From Isotricha intestinalis (Eukaryota; Ciliophora; Litostomatea; Vestibuliferida; Isotrichidae): 14,457 nucleotides of DNA. Of the stretch, positions 6,271-14,436 are shown piece by piece. Every line of letters begins with the position of its first letter. Within the stretch, counting starts at the first letter, position 1. The stretch is from assembly GCA_023807065.1 (NCBI GenBank), contig JAJJLU010000905.1, positions 1 to 14,457 of the forward strand, in the 5' to 3' direction. The position numbers were made by a program, and so were the translations under genes. The notes beneath the pieces were generated by a model that saw only the letters and a list, made by a program, of their open reading frames with translations, ran no database searches and was not told where the DNA came from.

Positions 6271-8856
6271 ATGATTTTTCACAGTCCAAAAAGAATAAGA
6301 CGTTCAATATCACAAAATAAATCTGAATTAGATGAAGAAATAATTCAATTATATCAAACTGTAATAAAAAAACAACAATTAGGTTATACATTAGAAGACT
6401 TACTTCCTCACAATGATGAAAATTTTAAAATTATTTCTTATATAATGACAAAAATTATTAAAAATGATAACGAAATATTTTTAATAAAATTATATTTACA
6501 AAACTTAAAAAAATTTATTTCTATTTTCAAAGACACAACAACACCATTAAAAGATCTTTTAGAAAAAATATCTGATCAAATAATTGTTGAAAATATATGT
6601 ATTAATACTATGGTTTGTAAAACAGGAGATAAAGGAGATAAAGTTTATTTACTTTTAAAAGGTAATGTTTCTGTTCTTTTACAAAAAGAAATTATAGTTT
6701 CAATTTCTAAAATTGATTATCTTTGTTATTTAGTTAAATTACATTTATATCAAGAAAATGATTTAATATCAAGAATATTAATGGTTAATAGAGAAAAATA
6801 TGGTATTGATGAAAGAGAATTAAATATGTTATTTTCTATGTTTCATTTATATAAATTTTTTATTGAAAATAAAATAAAAAAAACATTTACTTTATTTGGT
6901 TATTTCTATGAATCAAATAATTCAATAAAAGAACAAATTAGGTATAAATTTGATTTACCTCCTGAAAAAGTTCTTCATTTAGGAGGAATGGATGATTTTA
7001 TGATGAATGAAATATGGAATTTTTATAATATATCTTATGATAGTATAATTGAAAATTATAATAAAACAAATTTAGAAAATTATGAAAATTTTATTAATAA
7101 TAATAATAATGAAAATGAACAAAATAATAATATTAATAGGAATAGTTTAACAACAAAAAGAGTATCATTAAAGCCAAAAATAATAAAAGGAAATAATACA
7201 AAAATACCAATAAAGAGAAAATCTTTAGATTTAATTATAGATGAAATTTTATCAACTCCTTCATTACCATATGAAGTAGTATATAATATTGATAAAGAAA
7301 ATTATCAAAAAAGATTTATTCCAAATAAAATAGAAAAAAGTGAATTAGTTGATTTTAAATTATATGAATATATGGAAATTACTACTTTAGGTGAAGGAGA
7401 TATTTTTGGAGAAATTGCTTTACAAAATTCTTCAAAAAAAAGAACTGCTACTATTATTACTACAGAAAATTGTGTTTTTGGTACTTTAACAAAAAATTTA
7501 TATAATTTTTGCTTGAGGAGTACTCAAGATAAATTAAGAAATAATCTTATTCAATTTTTTTTAAATGGTCCTATTTTTAAAGGAGTTAATCAAACTATTT
7601 TTGAAAGTAAATATTATAATTGGTTTATTAAAAGAAAATATAAAAATAAAAAAGTTTTATTTAGACAAGGTGAAAAAAGAGAAAGAATTTTTTTTATTAT
7701 AAAAGGAGAAGTAGAATTAAATACAAAAATGTCTTTTCCTGAAATAAATAAATTAATTGAATATAATAAAATTGATAGTAATGATATTCAAGCAAGGAAA
7801 TATTGTTATGAATCAACAGATTTTGATAAATATTATAATGATGAAGTTCAAAGTTTTAAATTAGGATGTTTTAAAGATAATGAAATAATAGGATTAGATT
7901 ATTTTTTAAAAGATGGAAAATTTATTTGTGATTGTGAAATTTATTCACTTTCTTGTTCTGTTTTTGAATTAGAAGAAAATTTATATCAGAATTTATTAAA
8001 TGATTTCCAATTAAGAAGTAATATTGAAAAATTAAATGATCAAAAGAAAAAAATTTTGTGTCAAAGATTAATAAAAATAAGAGATACAAAAATTGAAAAT
8101 GAAATTAGTAATATTAGAATTTCAAATAGAGGTAATAAAATGTTTTTTAGAGAAAATAGAATGAAAAAAAGTAATTTATTAATTTCTTTAATGAAATCTG
8201 CAAAAGTAAGAAAAAATATTAAATTAAGTAAATTACCTGAATCTGAAATAATACCTTTTAATTATCAATCAAATAGAAAAAGTATTATAAGTAGAAATAT
8301 TATTTCAACTAAAAATACTAAAAACAATTATTGTACATTTTCTGCTGATAGAGATAATTTAAAAATAAATTCTTTTTCAATTAAAAATAATTATAATTTT
8401 CCTTTAAAAAAAAATCCAAATAATAGTAATAGTGTTCTAAATTTAGATGAAAAACCAATTTATAGTTTTACAAATTTAAAATTTTTTAAAAGAAAAAATT
8501 TTTCACTTTCAGAAGCAAAAAATATATTAAATAAAAAGCCCTTATTAAGTTTAAAAGCTTTAAGAACAAAAGAATTAATATTACCTAAAGGTAATAATAT
8601 TAAAGTTATTAAGAAAAGATATAATGAAAAAAAATTATTAAATAAAGAAGAAGAATTTTATATGACACATAGTCATGTTTTTTCAAAGATTTTAAAATCT
8701 GAATCTATACAATCAAGTAAAAATTTAATTACAAATATTGTTGATGTTCTTGCTTTAGATAATTGGGCTGAGAAACATTATGAAAACCCTCAAAAAAAAA
8801 AAACATACATTCCAAAATTAAAAATAAGAAATAAATCCTTTAATATAAATATATAA
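6271..8856 (+). CDS. Cyclic-nucleotide-binding protein with a split CNB domain
   Basis: This 861-residue soluble protein has two cyclic-nucleotide-binding (CNB) folds. The first half of CNB1 is at about 95-140 (K-T-G-D-K-G-D-K-V-Y-L-L-L-K-G, 117-131). Its phosphate-binding cassette comes much later, at 374-394 (GEGDIFGEIAL, then KKRTAT), with Glu381 and Arg391 in the positions that contact the ribose and cyclic phosphate in PKA regulatory subunits. The roughly 230 residues between are an insertion, helical at first and then Asn-rich (275-290). CNB2 starts near 440 (FRQGEKRERIFFIIKGEVEL, 464-483), but its cassette region (537-556, NEIIGLDYFL) lacks the Glu and Arg, so it probably does not bind cyclic nucleotide. 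Residues 590-861 are a basic, Ser/Asn-rich tail. There is no kinase, channel or membrane segment, so it is not a PKG or CNG channel. It is likely a cAMP/cGMP sensor or scaffold. The ATG at 6271 is preceded by an A-rich stretch, and the gene stops at TAA. Confidence 0.85.
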   Translation: MIFHSPKRIRRSISQNKSELDEEIIQLYQTVIKKQQLGYTLEDLLPHNDENFKIISYIMTKIIKNDNEIFLIKLYLQNLKKFISIFKDTTTPLKDLLEKISDQIIVENICINTMVCKTGDKGDKVYLLLKGNVSVLLQKEIIVSISKIDYLCYLVKLHLYQENDLISRILMVNREKYGIDERELNMLFSMFHLYKFFIENKIKKTFTLFGYFYESNNSIKEQIRYKFDLPPEKVLHLGGMDDFMMNEIWNFYNISYDSIIENYNKTNLENYENFINNNNNENEQNNNINRNSLTTKRVSLKPKIIKGNNTKIPIKRKSLDLIIDEILSTPSLPYEVVYNIDKENYQKRFIPNKIEKSELVDFKLYEYMEITTLGEGDIFGEIALQNSSKKRTATIITTENCVFGTLTKNLYNFCLRSTQDKLRNNLIQFFLNGPIFKGVNQTIFESKYYNWFIKRKYKNKKVLFRQGEKRERIFFIIKGEVELNTKMSFPEINKLIEYNKIDSNDIQARKYCYESTDFDKYYNDEVQSFKLGCFKDNEIIGLDYFLKDGKFICDCEIYSLSCSVFELEENLYQNLLNDFQLRSNIEKLNDQKKKILCQRLIKIRDTKIENEISNIRISNRGNKMFFRENRMKKSNLLISLMKSAKVRKNIKLSKLPESEIIPFNYQSNRKSIISRNIISTKNTKNNYCTFSADRDNLKINSFSIKNNYNFPLKKNPNNSNSVLNLDEKPIYSFTNLKFFKRKNFSLSEAKNILNKKPLLSLKALRTKELILPKGNNIKVIKKRYNEKKLLNKEEEFYMTHSHVFSKILKSESIQSSKNLITNIVDVLALDNWAEKHYENPQKKKTYIPKLKIRNKSFNINI

Positions 8857-9144
8857 AGATAATTCTAATTTTAAATTATATATATATGAAATACTTTATT
8901 TTTGGTAAAAACAACAATTTTATAATTTAAATAAAGTTTAATATTTTATAATTATTAATTATTGGAATTATTTTTTTCACTATTTTTTCTAAATTATATT
9001 CTTAATTCATTTAATCAATCAAAAAATATTTTTTATTTTCATTAAATTAAGTTTTTTTAAATATATTAAAAAAAATATTAGGAAAAAATAAAATAAAATT
9101 TGTATTTTTATGTTATTTATTAAAAAAATTGTTTGATAAAGTCC
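8857..9144. other. Convergent 3' intergenic region
   Basis: These 288 bases separate the 3' ends of the cyclic-nucleotide-binding gene and HAT1, so they should hold both 3' UTRs and polyadenylation sites. Many A/T runs and AATAAA-like strings are present, but in DNA of this composition they are not informative. No ORF or RNA gene is seen. Confidence 0.4.
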
Positions 9145-10533
9145 TTAATTTAATTTATCTTTATAATCTAAAATTTCTTTTCCACATTTTGCAATAATTT
9201 TTCTAATATCATTATCATAATCAATATAAAGAATATTTATTTTTTGTTCTAAAGTCATTTCACTATTCATATTTTTTTTATCTTCATCAATAATTTTTAA
9301 ATAATCAAATTCTTGATCATCATAGAAAAAAATAAAAGGACCATATTTTTTATTTTTAAATAAAGAGTCAATTTGATATTCATTTCTAAGTAAATATTTA
9401 AATTTTTCTTTTTTTTCTTTTTCAAAAATATGAAGTAATTTATTATTACATAAACTAAATTTAATAATTTCAAAAGCTCTTTCAATTAGGTTTTTTTGTA
9501 ATTTTAACTTTTGAGAAATATCTTTAATATTATCTTTGGATAAAGTAAATTTATCATAAATATCTTTTGATTTAATTTCTTTATCATTACCCATAGATTT
9601 TAAAATATTATCTAAAAATTTATTTTTTAATAAAAGTTTAATAATAGTATAATCTCTCATTAAAATAAATTGAATATCAGGATCTTCAGTAGTAATTTCA
9701 ATACATTCATTATTTTTATTAAAATAATTATAAATTTGTTCTAACATGAAAGTTCCATATCCTTTTCTTTGGAAAGGAGTTAAAATTAAAAATTGACTTA
9801 TCATAGAACAATATTTATATAATTCCATATGAAAATTTCTAAATGAACAAAAACCAACTGAAAACCAATTTTTATGATTTTCTTTTTTTCTTATTATTGG
9901 AAAGAAATAACCCCAAAAATTAGTTTCTAAGGGAATAAAACTTGCCGCATCAATAAAAAAAGTACAAAGAGATTGAAAATTAATATTTTCTTTTATAAAA
10001 TCATCATTTAATATATCTATATAATATATTTCTTTTTCATCTTCTTTATATATCATTTTTCCTTTTATTTTTTCTATTTCATTTTCTTGCTTTAATTTTT
10101 CTAAAAATTCATTTTCATCAGTTAAATAACAATCTTTATAATGTTTTTGAAATATTTCTTCTAAATTATCTTTAAATTTTAATGCTTTATCATATATTAT
10201 TTTAATATGTGGAGTAAAAAATTTTGGAGTTAAACTTATTAATATTTTTAATCCTTTATATCCACTTATTTTTTCATTTGGAAATAATTGTAAAGAATAT
10301 TTTGGTTGGAAAGTATTTTCAAAATTTAATTCTTGAAAATTTTTAAATTCTTCTTTTGAATGAATTATTTTAAAATATATAGAATTATTAGCAGACACTG
10401 AACAAGTTAATTGTTCTGATTTATTTTCTTCTATATCTTTTTCTTTATTTCCTTTATTCTCTTTTTTTTCTGAATTATGTGATTTAACAGGAGATTTTCT
10501 TTTAAGATTAATTTCATTATTATCAGCGCTCAT
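9145..10533 (-). CDS. HAT1: Histone acetyltransferase type B catalytic subunit HAT1
   Basis: HAT1 transfers acetyl from acetyl-CoA to lysines 5 and 12 of newly made histone H4, usually with an RbAp46/48-type WD40 partner, before chromatin assembly. The product is 462 aa (human 419). A Lys/Glu-rich leader (1-45) precedes the HAT1 N-terminal domain, which carries the hallmark GYKGLKIL (91-98). The GNAT core follows: TFFIDAASFI (191-200), matching F-I-E-T-A-S-F-I in human; a W/Y/F segment (207-211); then SQFLILTPFQRKGYGTFML (246-264), holding the acetyl-CoA pyrophosphate loop QRKGYGT (255-261). ITTEDP (280-285) supplies the acidic residue Glu283, equivalent to the catalytic Glu in I-T-A-E-D-P of human HAT1. 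The C-terminal helical part (to 462) includes a Lys-rich patch and a final helix. The gene converges on the cyclic-nucleotide-binding gene and is divergent from the kinase gene, with 67 bases between start codons. The lysine-rich leader may be a nuclear-localisation region. Confidence 0.93.
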   Translation of the reverse strand: MSADNNEINLKRKSPVKSHNSEKKENKGNKEKDIEENKSEQLTCSVSANNSIYFKIIHSKEEFKNFQELNFENTFQPKYSLQLFPNEKISGYKGLKILISLTPKFFTPHIKIIYDKALKFKDNLEEIFQKHYKDCYLTDENEFLEKLKQENEIEKIKGKMIYKEDEKEIYYIDILNDDFIKENINFQSLCTFFIDAASFIPLETNFWGYFFPIIRKKENHKNWFSVGFCSFRNFHMELYKYCSMISQFLILTPFQRKGYGTFMLEQIYNYFNKNNECIEITTEDPDIQFILMRDYTIIKLLLKNKFLDNILKSMGNDKEIKSKDIYDKFTLSKDNIKDISQKLKLQKNLIERAFEIIKFSLCNNKLLHIFEKEKKEKFKYLLRNEYQIDSLFKNKKYGPFIFFYDDQEFDYLKIIDEDKKNMNSEMTLEQKINILYIDYDNDIRKIIAKCGKEILDYKDKLN

Positions 10534-10600
10534 TTTTTTATAAAAAATTTAAAATAATAATTAAATTTAATTAAAAAACAATTGTGTTAATAAATAAAAA
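10534..10600. promoter_or_regulatory. Very short divergent promoter region (67 bases)
   Basis: Only 67 bases lie between the HAT1 ATG (minus) and the kinase ATG (plus), so both 5' UTRs and promoters must fit here or extend into the neighbouring coding sequence. It is almost entirely A and T except for the ACAATTGTGTT stretch at about 10578-10588, which holds the palindrome ACAATTGT. No specific factor site is claimed. Confidence 0.5.
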
Positions 10601-11983
10601 ATGGATGAACAAAATAATGATTGTGGTGAAAAAGAGGAAGAAAAATCAAATAAAAAAGTTTATATTGATAAAAGTAAAGCAGGAATAAAAATTGGAAATT
10701 ATATATTAAAACATGATCCTATTGGAGAAGGAACATTTGGAAAAGTATATTTAGCAATTGATGATAAAAATAAATTTTATGCTGCGAAAAGTATAGATAA
10801 TTTAAGATTAAGAAATTTTAGTACAAAACAAAAATTTATAAGAGAACTTTGTTTATCACATAAATTAAAAAATGAACATATTATTAAACTTCATGATGTA
10901 AAAAAAACTAAATCTCATATTTATCTTTTTTTAGAATATTGTGATGGAGAAACATTAGATTCTTTTTTAAAAAATTATATAAATTTATTTAATCATTTTA
11001 TTTCAATGGAATTAATTCAGTATTTTACAAAGCAAATAATTGAAGGATTATATTATATGAATAAAAAAAAATGTGTTCACAGAGATTTAAAATTAGAAAA
11101 TATAATGCTTTCATATAAAATAGATTCAAATATTAATAAAAGTAAAACTCATATGAGTTCAATATTAAATAAAAATGAAAATGAAATAATAAAAAATTTA
11201 CCAGTTGGAGTATCAATATATACTTTTAATTGTTTTCATCAGCAAACAGAAATTCCAAAATATTATAAAGAGGAGAATTTAAAAAATGAAAAAAAATTTA
11301 TAGAAACAGTAAAAAATTACATAATTAAATTAATAGATTTAGGATTTACAAGAGAAATAGAAGAAGAAGAAAATACAAAATCTTTTTGTGGTTCGCCGCT
11401 TGAAATGGCTCCTGAAATTTGGGATTTAAAATATAATAAAGGTGAAAAAAGTTATAATTATGATTATAGAGTTGATTTATGGTCTTTAGGAGTTGTTTTA
11501 TATAAATTAGCTTTTAATAATTTCCCTTTTATTGGACAAGAATTTAAAAAAATATATTATAATATTTTAAAAGGTGATTATTATATTCCCAATAATGATT
11601 TTATATCTATTGAATTTATTGATTTAATAAATGGATTATTAAAATTAAATCCAAATGCAAGATATAATTATGATATTTTAATTAATCATCCATTTATTAA
11701 TAAAGATTTTAAAGATTTAACTATATATGAATTTAGAAATAATAATCCTTTAGATTTAAATTCAAATGATTATCAAAAAACTTTTTTGCCAAAAATAAAT
11801 TTAATTAAAGTAAATATTAGTTGTTTAAAAGAAGATGATGATGATAATGAAAATGATGATAAATATATTCAAGATTTATTTATTGATGATAAATGTACTA
11901 TTATTGAATATTCTACTATTTCTGAAGATATGAATAATGGTTGGGTATATACTAGATTAAATAATTATTTAGAAGAATTTTAA
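10601..11983 (+). CDS. Serine/threonine protein kinase with an activation-region insertion
   Basis: This is a complete eukaryotic protein kinase (460 aa). It has the glycine-rich loop GEGTFGKV (42-49), ATP-anchoring Lys63 in Y-A-A-K-S, alpha-C Glu82 in F-I-R-E-L, the hinge area FLEYCDGETL (110-119), the catalytic loop HRDLKLEN (160-167, Asp162, Asn167), a DLG in place of DFG (246-248), the activation segment GSPLEMAPE (264-272), D-L-W-S-L-G-V (292-298) and Arg354 of subdomain XI. All key catalytic residues are present, so it should be active. HRDLK and the S-P-L-E-M-A-P-E segment mark Ser/Thr specificity and resemble CAMK/ULK-like ciliate kinases, but I cannot place the family. About 70 residues (171-241) are inserted between catalytic loop and DLG, where kinases normally have around a dozen. 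The C-terminal ~85 residues are non-catalytic and hold an acidic run (411-420). There is no transmembrane segment. It is divergent from HAT1 and 81 bases upstream of the ankyrin-SAM gene on the same strand. Confidence 0.93.
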   Translation: MDEQNNDCGEKEEEKSNKKVYIDKSKAGIKIGNYILKHDPIGEGTFGKVYLAIDDKNKFYAAKSIDNLRLRNFSTKQKFIRELCLSHKLKNEHIIKLHDVKKTKSHIYLFLEYCDGETLDSFLKNYINLFNHFISMELIQYFTKQIIEGLYYMNKKKCVHRDLKLENIMLSYKIDSNINKSKTHMSSILNKNENEIIKNLPVGVSIYTFNCFHQQTEIPKYYKEENLKNEKKFIETVKNYIIKLIDLGFTREIEEEENTKSFCGSPLEMAPEIWDLKYNKGEKSYNYDYRVDLWSLGVVLYKLAFNNFPFIGQEFKKIYYNILKGDYYIPNNDFISIEFIDLINGLLKLNPNARYNYDILINHPFINKDFKDLTIYEFRNNNPLDLNSNDYQKTFLPKINLIKVNISCLKEDDDDNENDDKYIQDLFIDDKCTIIEYSTISEDMNNGWVYTRLNNYLEEF

Positions 11984-12064
11984 AGAATATTTATTATATA
12001 GTAAATTATATTATTATTTTTACGTTTTAACAATTTTTTATTTTTTTTTCCCAAATAATTAAAA

Positions 12065-14020
12065 ATGAATAATGAAGAAAATATTAAAGTTCAAGATTCA
12101 ATAAAATCTCATTTAACAGAGTCAAAAATAATAAATTCTAAATTAAATATTGATATTCCAATAAATACATTATATAATTGTTTAGTAAATAATCCTTCTT
12201 TAGTAAATACAATTGATAATAATGGAGAAACAATATTATCATATGCAATAAGAAAAAATAAAGAAGAAGTTTTTGAGTTAATAATGACATCTCCAATTTT
12301 AGATTGTGAATTTTATGATAGAAGTGGAAATTCATATTTAAGTATTGCAGTATTATATGAAAGAGAAAAAATGATTTTTCCACTTATTGAAAAAGGAATT
12401 CCTATAAATATGACTAATAATGATGGTAATACTTCTCTTCATATTGCTTATATGATTAATAATGAAAAAATTATTAAAAAATTAATTGACAGTAAAATTG
12501 ATGTTAATATTAAAAATAATCAAGGAAAAATTGCGAAAGATTTTCTTGAAAATTATGCTGATGATAATTATAAAAAAAATCAGAATAATAATAATGAAAT
12601 TAATAATGAAAATAATAAATCTGTTCATTCTGAAAAAGAAAAAAATCAATTAAATTTAAGTTTAGCAAATGTTGGTTTAAGTTTATTATTAAGTCAAAGA
12701 AAAAAAAAAGATAATAGGAATATAAAAGGTTTAATTACTATAGGAGATACAACAGCTACAAGTCAAAAAAATTCAATTGTTTATGGTAATACTGAAGAAT
12801 GTGGTTCTTTTGTTAGAGAAAATTCAATTATGAGTGATATATTTGATATGAATAGTCTTGAAATTCAAAAAAAGAAAAACAATGATAAAGTAATATATAA
12901 TAATATTAATTATGAAAATGATAAGAATAAATATAATGAAGATAATGATAAATTGAATTACGGTAATAAAAGTATTGAAGATGATGATTTAATTAATATT
13001 AAATCAATTGATATTAAAAAAAATATAAATAAAAATAATATCTTTCAAAGTAAAAATGAAAATAATAATAAAGAATCAATTAGTATAAAAAGTAGTGTTG
13101 ATATTAATGAAAATGAACAACCAAATTTAATAGCAATTGGAGAATTTGATTTTAATGAAGAAAATAATAATAATAACAATGTTGGAATAAGAAAAAGTTT
13201 AACAGAACAAATAAAGAATAATTCAAATAATTTAGAAAGAAATAATCAAGAAAAAATAAAAACTTTATTTTCACAAACAATATCAAATGATAGTATTAAA
13301 GAGGTTTATAATATAGAAGAAATGATAAAAGATAAAAATGAAAAAAATCAAAATTTCCATATAGCATTAAATTCTATTCAAAACAATAGAATAAGTGATT
13401 TAAAAAGTATAAATGAAAAAGAAAAAGATAAAGTAGAAAAAAAGAATTTAAAAAATTTTTTATCCTCAATAGGAATGGAAGATTATTATTTAAATTTTAT
13501 AAACAATGGTTTTGATGATATAGAATTAATAATAGCTCAAACAAAAAATGGAATTGGAATAAGTGATAAAAATTTAAAACAAATAGGAATAAATTTACCA
13601 GGTGATAGAGCTAGAATTCTTTTAAAAATTCAAGAATTAGCAAATAATTTTCCTTTTAATTTACCTAAAGGTGTTTTTTATAACATTAAAGATATTACTA
13701 AAATTAATGTTGATGAAGATATATATATTTTAAAATTAAAAAATTGGTTAAGTGGAATTAAATTAGAAAAATATTTAGATAATTTTATTAACGGAGGTTA
13801 TTATAGTTGTGATTTATTATTATTACAAATGGAGTCTAAACATCCTTTAAATAATGAAATTTTAGAAAAAGATTTATTTATAGATAAACTTGGTCATGTT
13901 CAAAGAATTATGAATAAATTAATTGAAGATAGTAAATCTTTTAAAAATAAATTAAAAACTTCAATGCTTATTTTTGATAAAACTGGAAATGAAAAAAATT
14001 GTGAATGTAAAATATTTTAA
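12065..14020 (+). CDS. Ankyrin-repeat protein with two SAM domains and a CaaX-like end
   Basis: This predicted scaffold (651 aa) has three good ankyrin repeats and a partial fourth at about 50-165. The repeat signatures are DNNGETILSYAIRKN, D-R-S-G-N-S-Y-L-S-I-A-V, NNDGNTSLHIAYM and NNQGKIAKDFL. Residues 170-455 are Asn/Lys/Glu-rich and probably disordered. SAM domain 1 is at about 461-529 (FLSSIGMEDYYLNFINNGFD, then I-N-L-P-G-D-R-A-R-I-L). SAM domain 2 is at about 554-625 (NWLSGIKLEKYLDNFINGGY, ending K-L-G-H-V-Q-R-I-M). Ankyrin repeats and SAM domains both mediate protein binding, and SAM domains can polymerise. The last residues are C-E-C-K-I-F, so Cys648 sits at the CaaX position (C-K-I-F) with Cys646 next to it, a possible prenyl plus palmitoyl membrane anchor. 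Codon use resembles the neighbours. The gene lies 81 bases after the kinase gene and is the last before the chromosome end. Confidence 0.88.
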   Translation: MNNEENIKVQDSIKSHLTESKIINSKLNIDIPINTLYNCLVNNPSLVNTIDNNGETILSYAIRKNKEEVFELIMTSPILDCEFYDRSGNSYLSIAVLYEREKMIFPLIEKGIPINMTNNDGNTSLHIAYMINNEKIIKKLIDSKIDVNIKNNQGKIAKDFLENYADDNYKKNQNNNNEINNENNKSVHSEKEKNQLNLSLANVGLSLLLSQRKKKDNRNIKGLITIGDTTATSQKNSIVYGNTEECGSFVRENSIMSDIFDMNSLEIQKKKNNDKVIYNNINYENDKNKYNEDNDKLNYGNKSIEDDDLINIKSIDIKKNINKNNIFQSKNENNNKESISIKSSVDINENEQPNLIAIGEFDFNEENNNNNNVGIRKSLTEQIKNNSNNLERNNQEKIKTLFSQTISNDSIKEVYNIEEMIKDKNEKNQNFHIALNSIQNNRISDLKSINEKEKDKVEKKNLKNFLSSIGMEDYYLNFINNGFDDIELIIAQTKNGIGISDKNLKQIGINLPGDRARILLKIQELANNFPFNLPKGVFYNIKDITKINVDEDIYILKLKNWLSGIKLEKYLDNFINGGYYSCDLLLLQMESKHPLNNEILEKDLFIDKLGHVQRIMNKLIEDSKSFKNKLKTSMLIFDKTGNEKNCECKIF

Positions 14021-14436
14021 CATAGTCTTTAATTAATATTTTCTTTATATATCTTTAGATTATAAAAATTAAAATTTCTTTCAATATATTTTTCTATTAA
14101 TATAATTATTGATTTTTTTTATTCTTTTTCCAACTTATTTGATTCATTGATATCATATTTTGTATCAAAAATATATTTTTAAAATAATTATATTATAAAT
14201 TACTTTGGGATTAAATAAGACCTTTGTTAACATTTTTTTTTTAATTTCTAAATATATTCTTTTAATATTGAAAACTCTTTTTCTTTACAAGATTGTTAAT
14301 TGAAAGTTAAAATCAAATTTTAAACAAAAAAAAAAATAATTTAAAAAAATTATAAAAAATATTACAAATTTATATTTTTTTAAATAAAACAAGGTTTTCA
14401 CAAGAAAATTATTAAAAATAATAAATAAAAATTGAA
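14021..14436. other. Gene-free subtelomeric spacer
   Basis: After the TAA of the ankyrin-SAM gene there are 416 bases with no ATG-initiated frame of meaningful length on either strand and no RNA gene. The sequence is AT-rich with A and T homopolymer runs, for example A runs near 14327-14336. It should hold the 3' UTR of the last gene. The transition to the TTGGGGA repeats is abrupt. Confidence 0.5.

Noticed and set aside
9297..9485. Minus-strand 62-codon frame inside HAT1
   Set aside because: It overlaps HAT1 in another frame, and HAT1 is supported by homology throughout.
11111..11323. Kinase insert as a retained intron
   Set aside because: It is in frame, stop-free, has codon use like the rest and no clear GT...AG boundaries; kept as a finding to check, not called an intron.
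12138..12383. Minus-strand 81-codon Leu/Phe-rich frame
   Set aside because: It is antisense to the ankyrin repeats, which are clearly coding.
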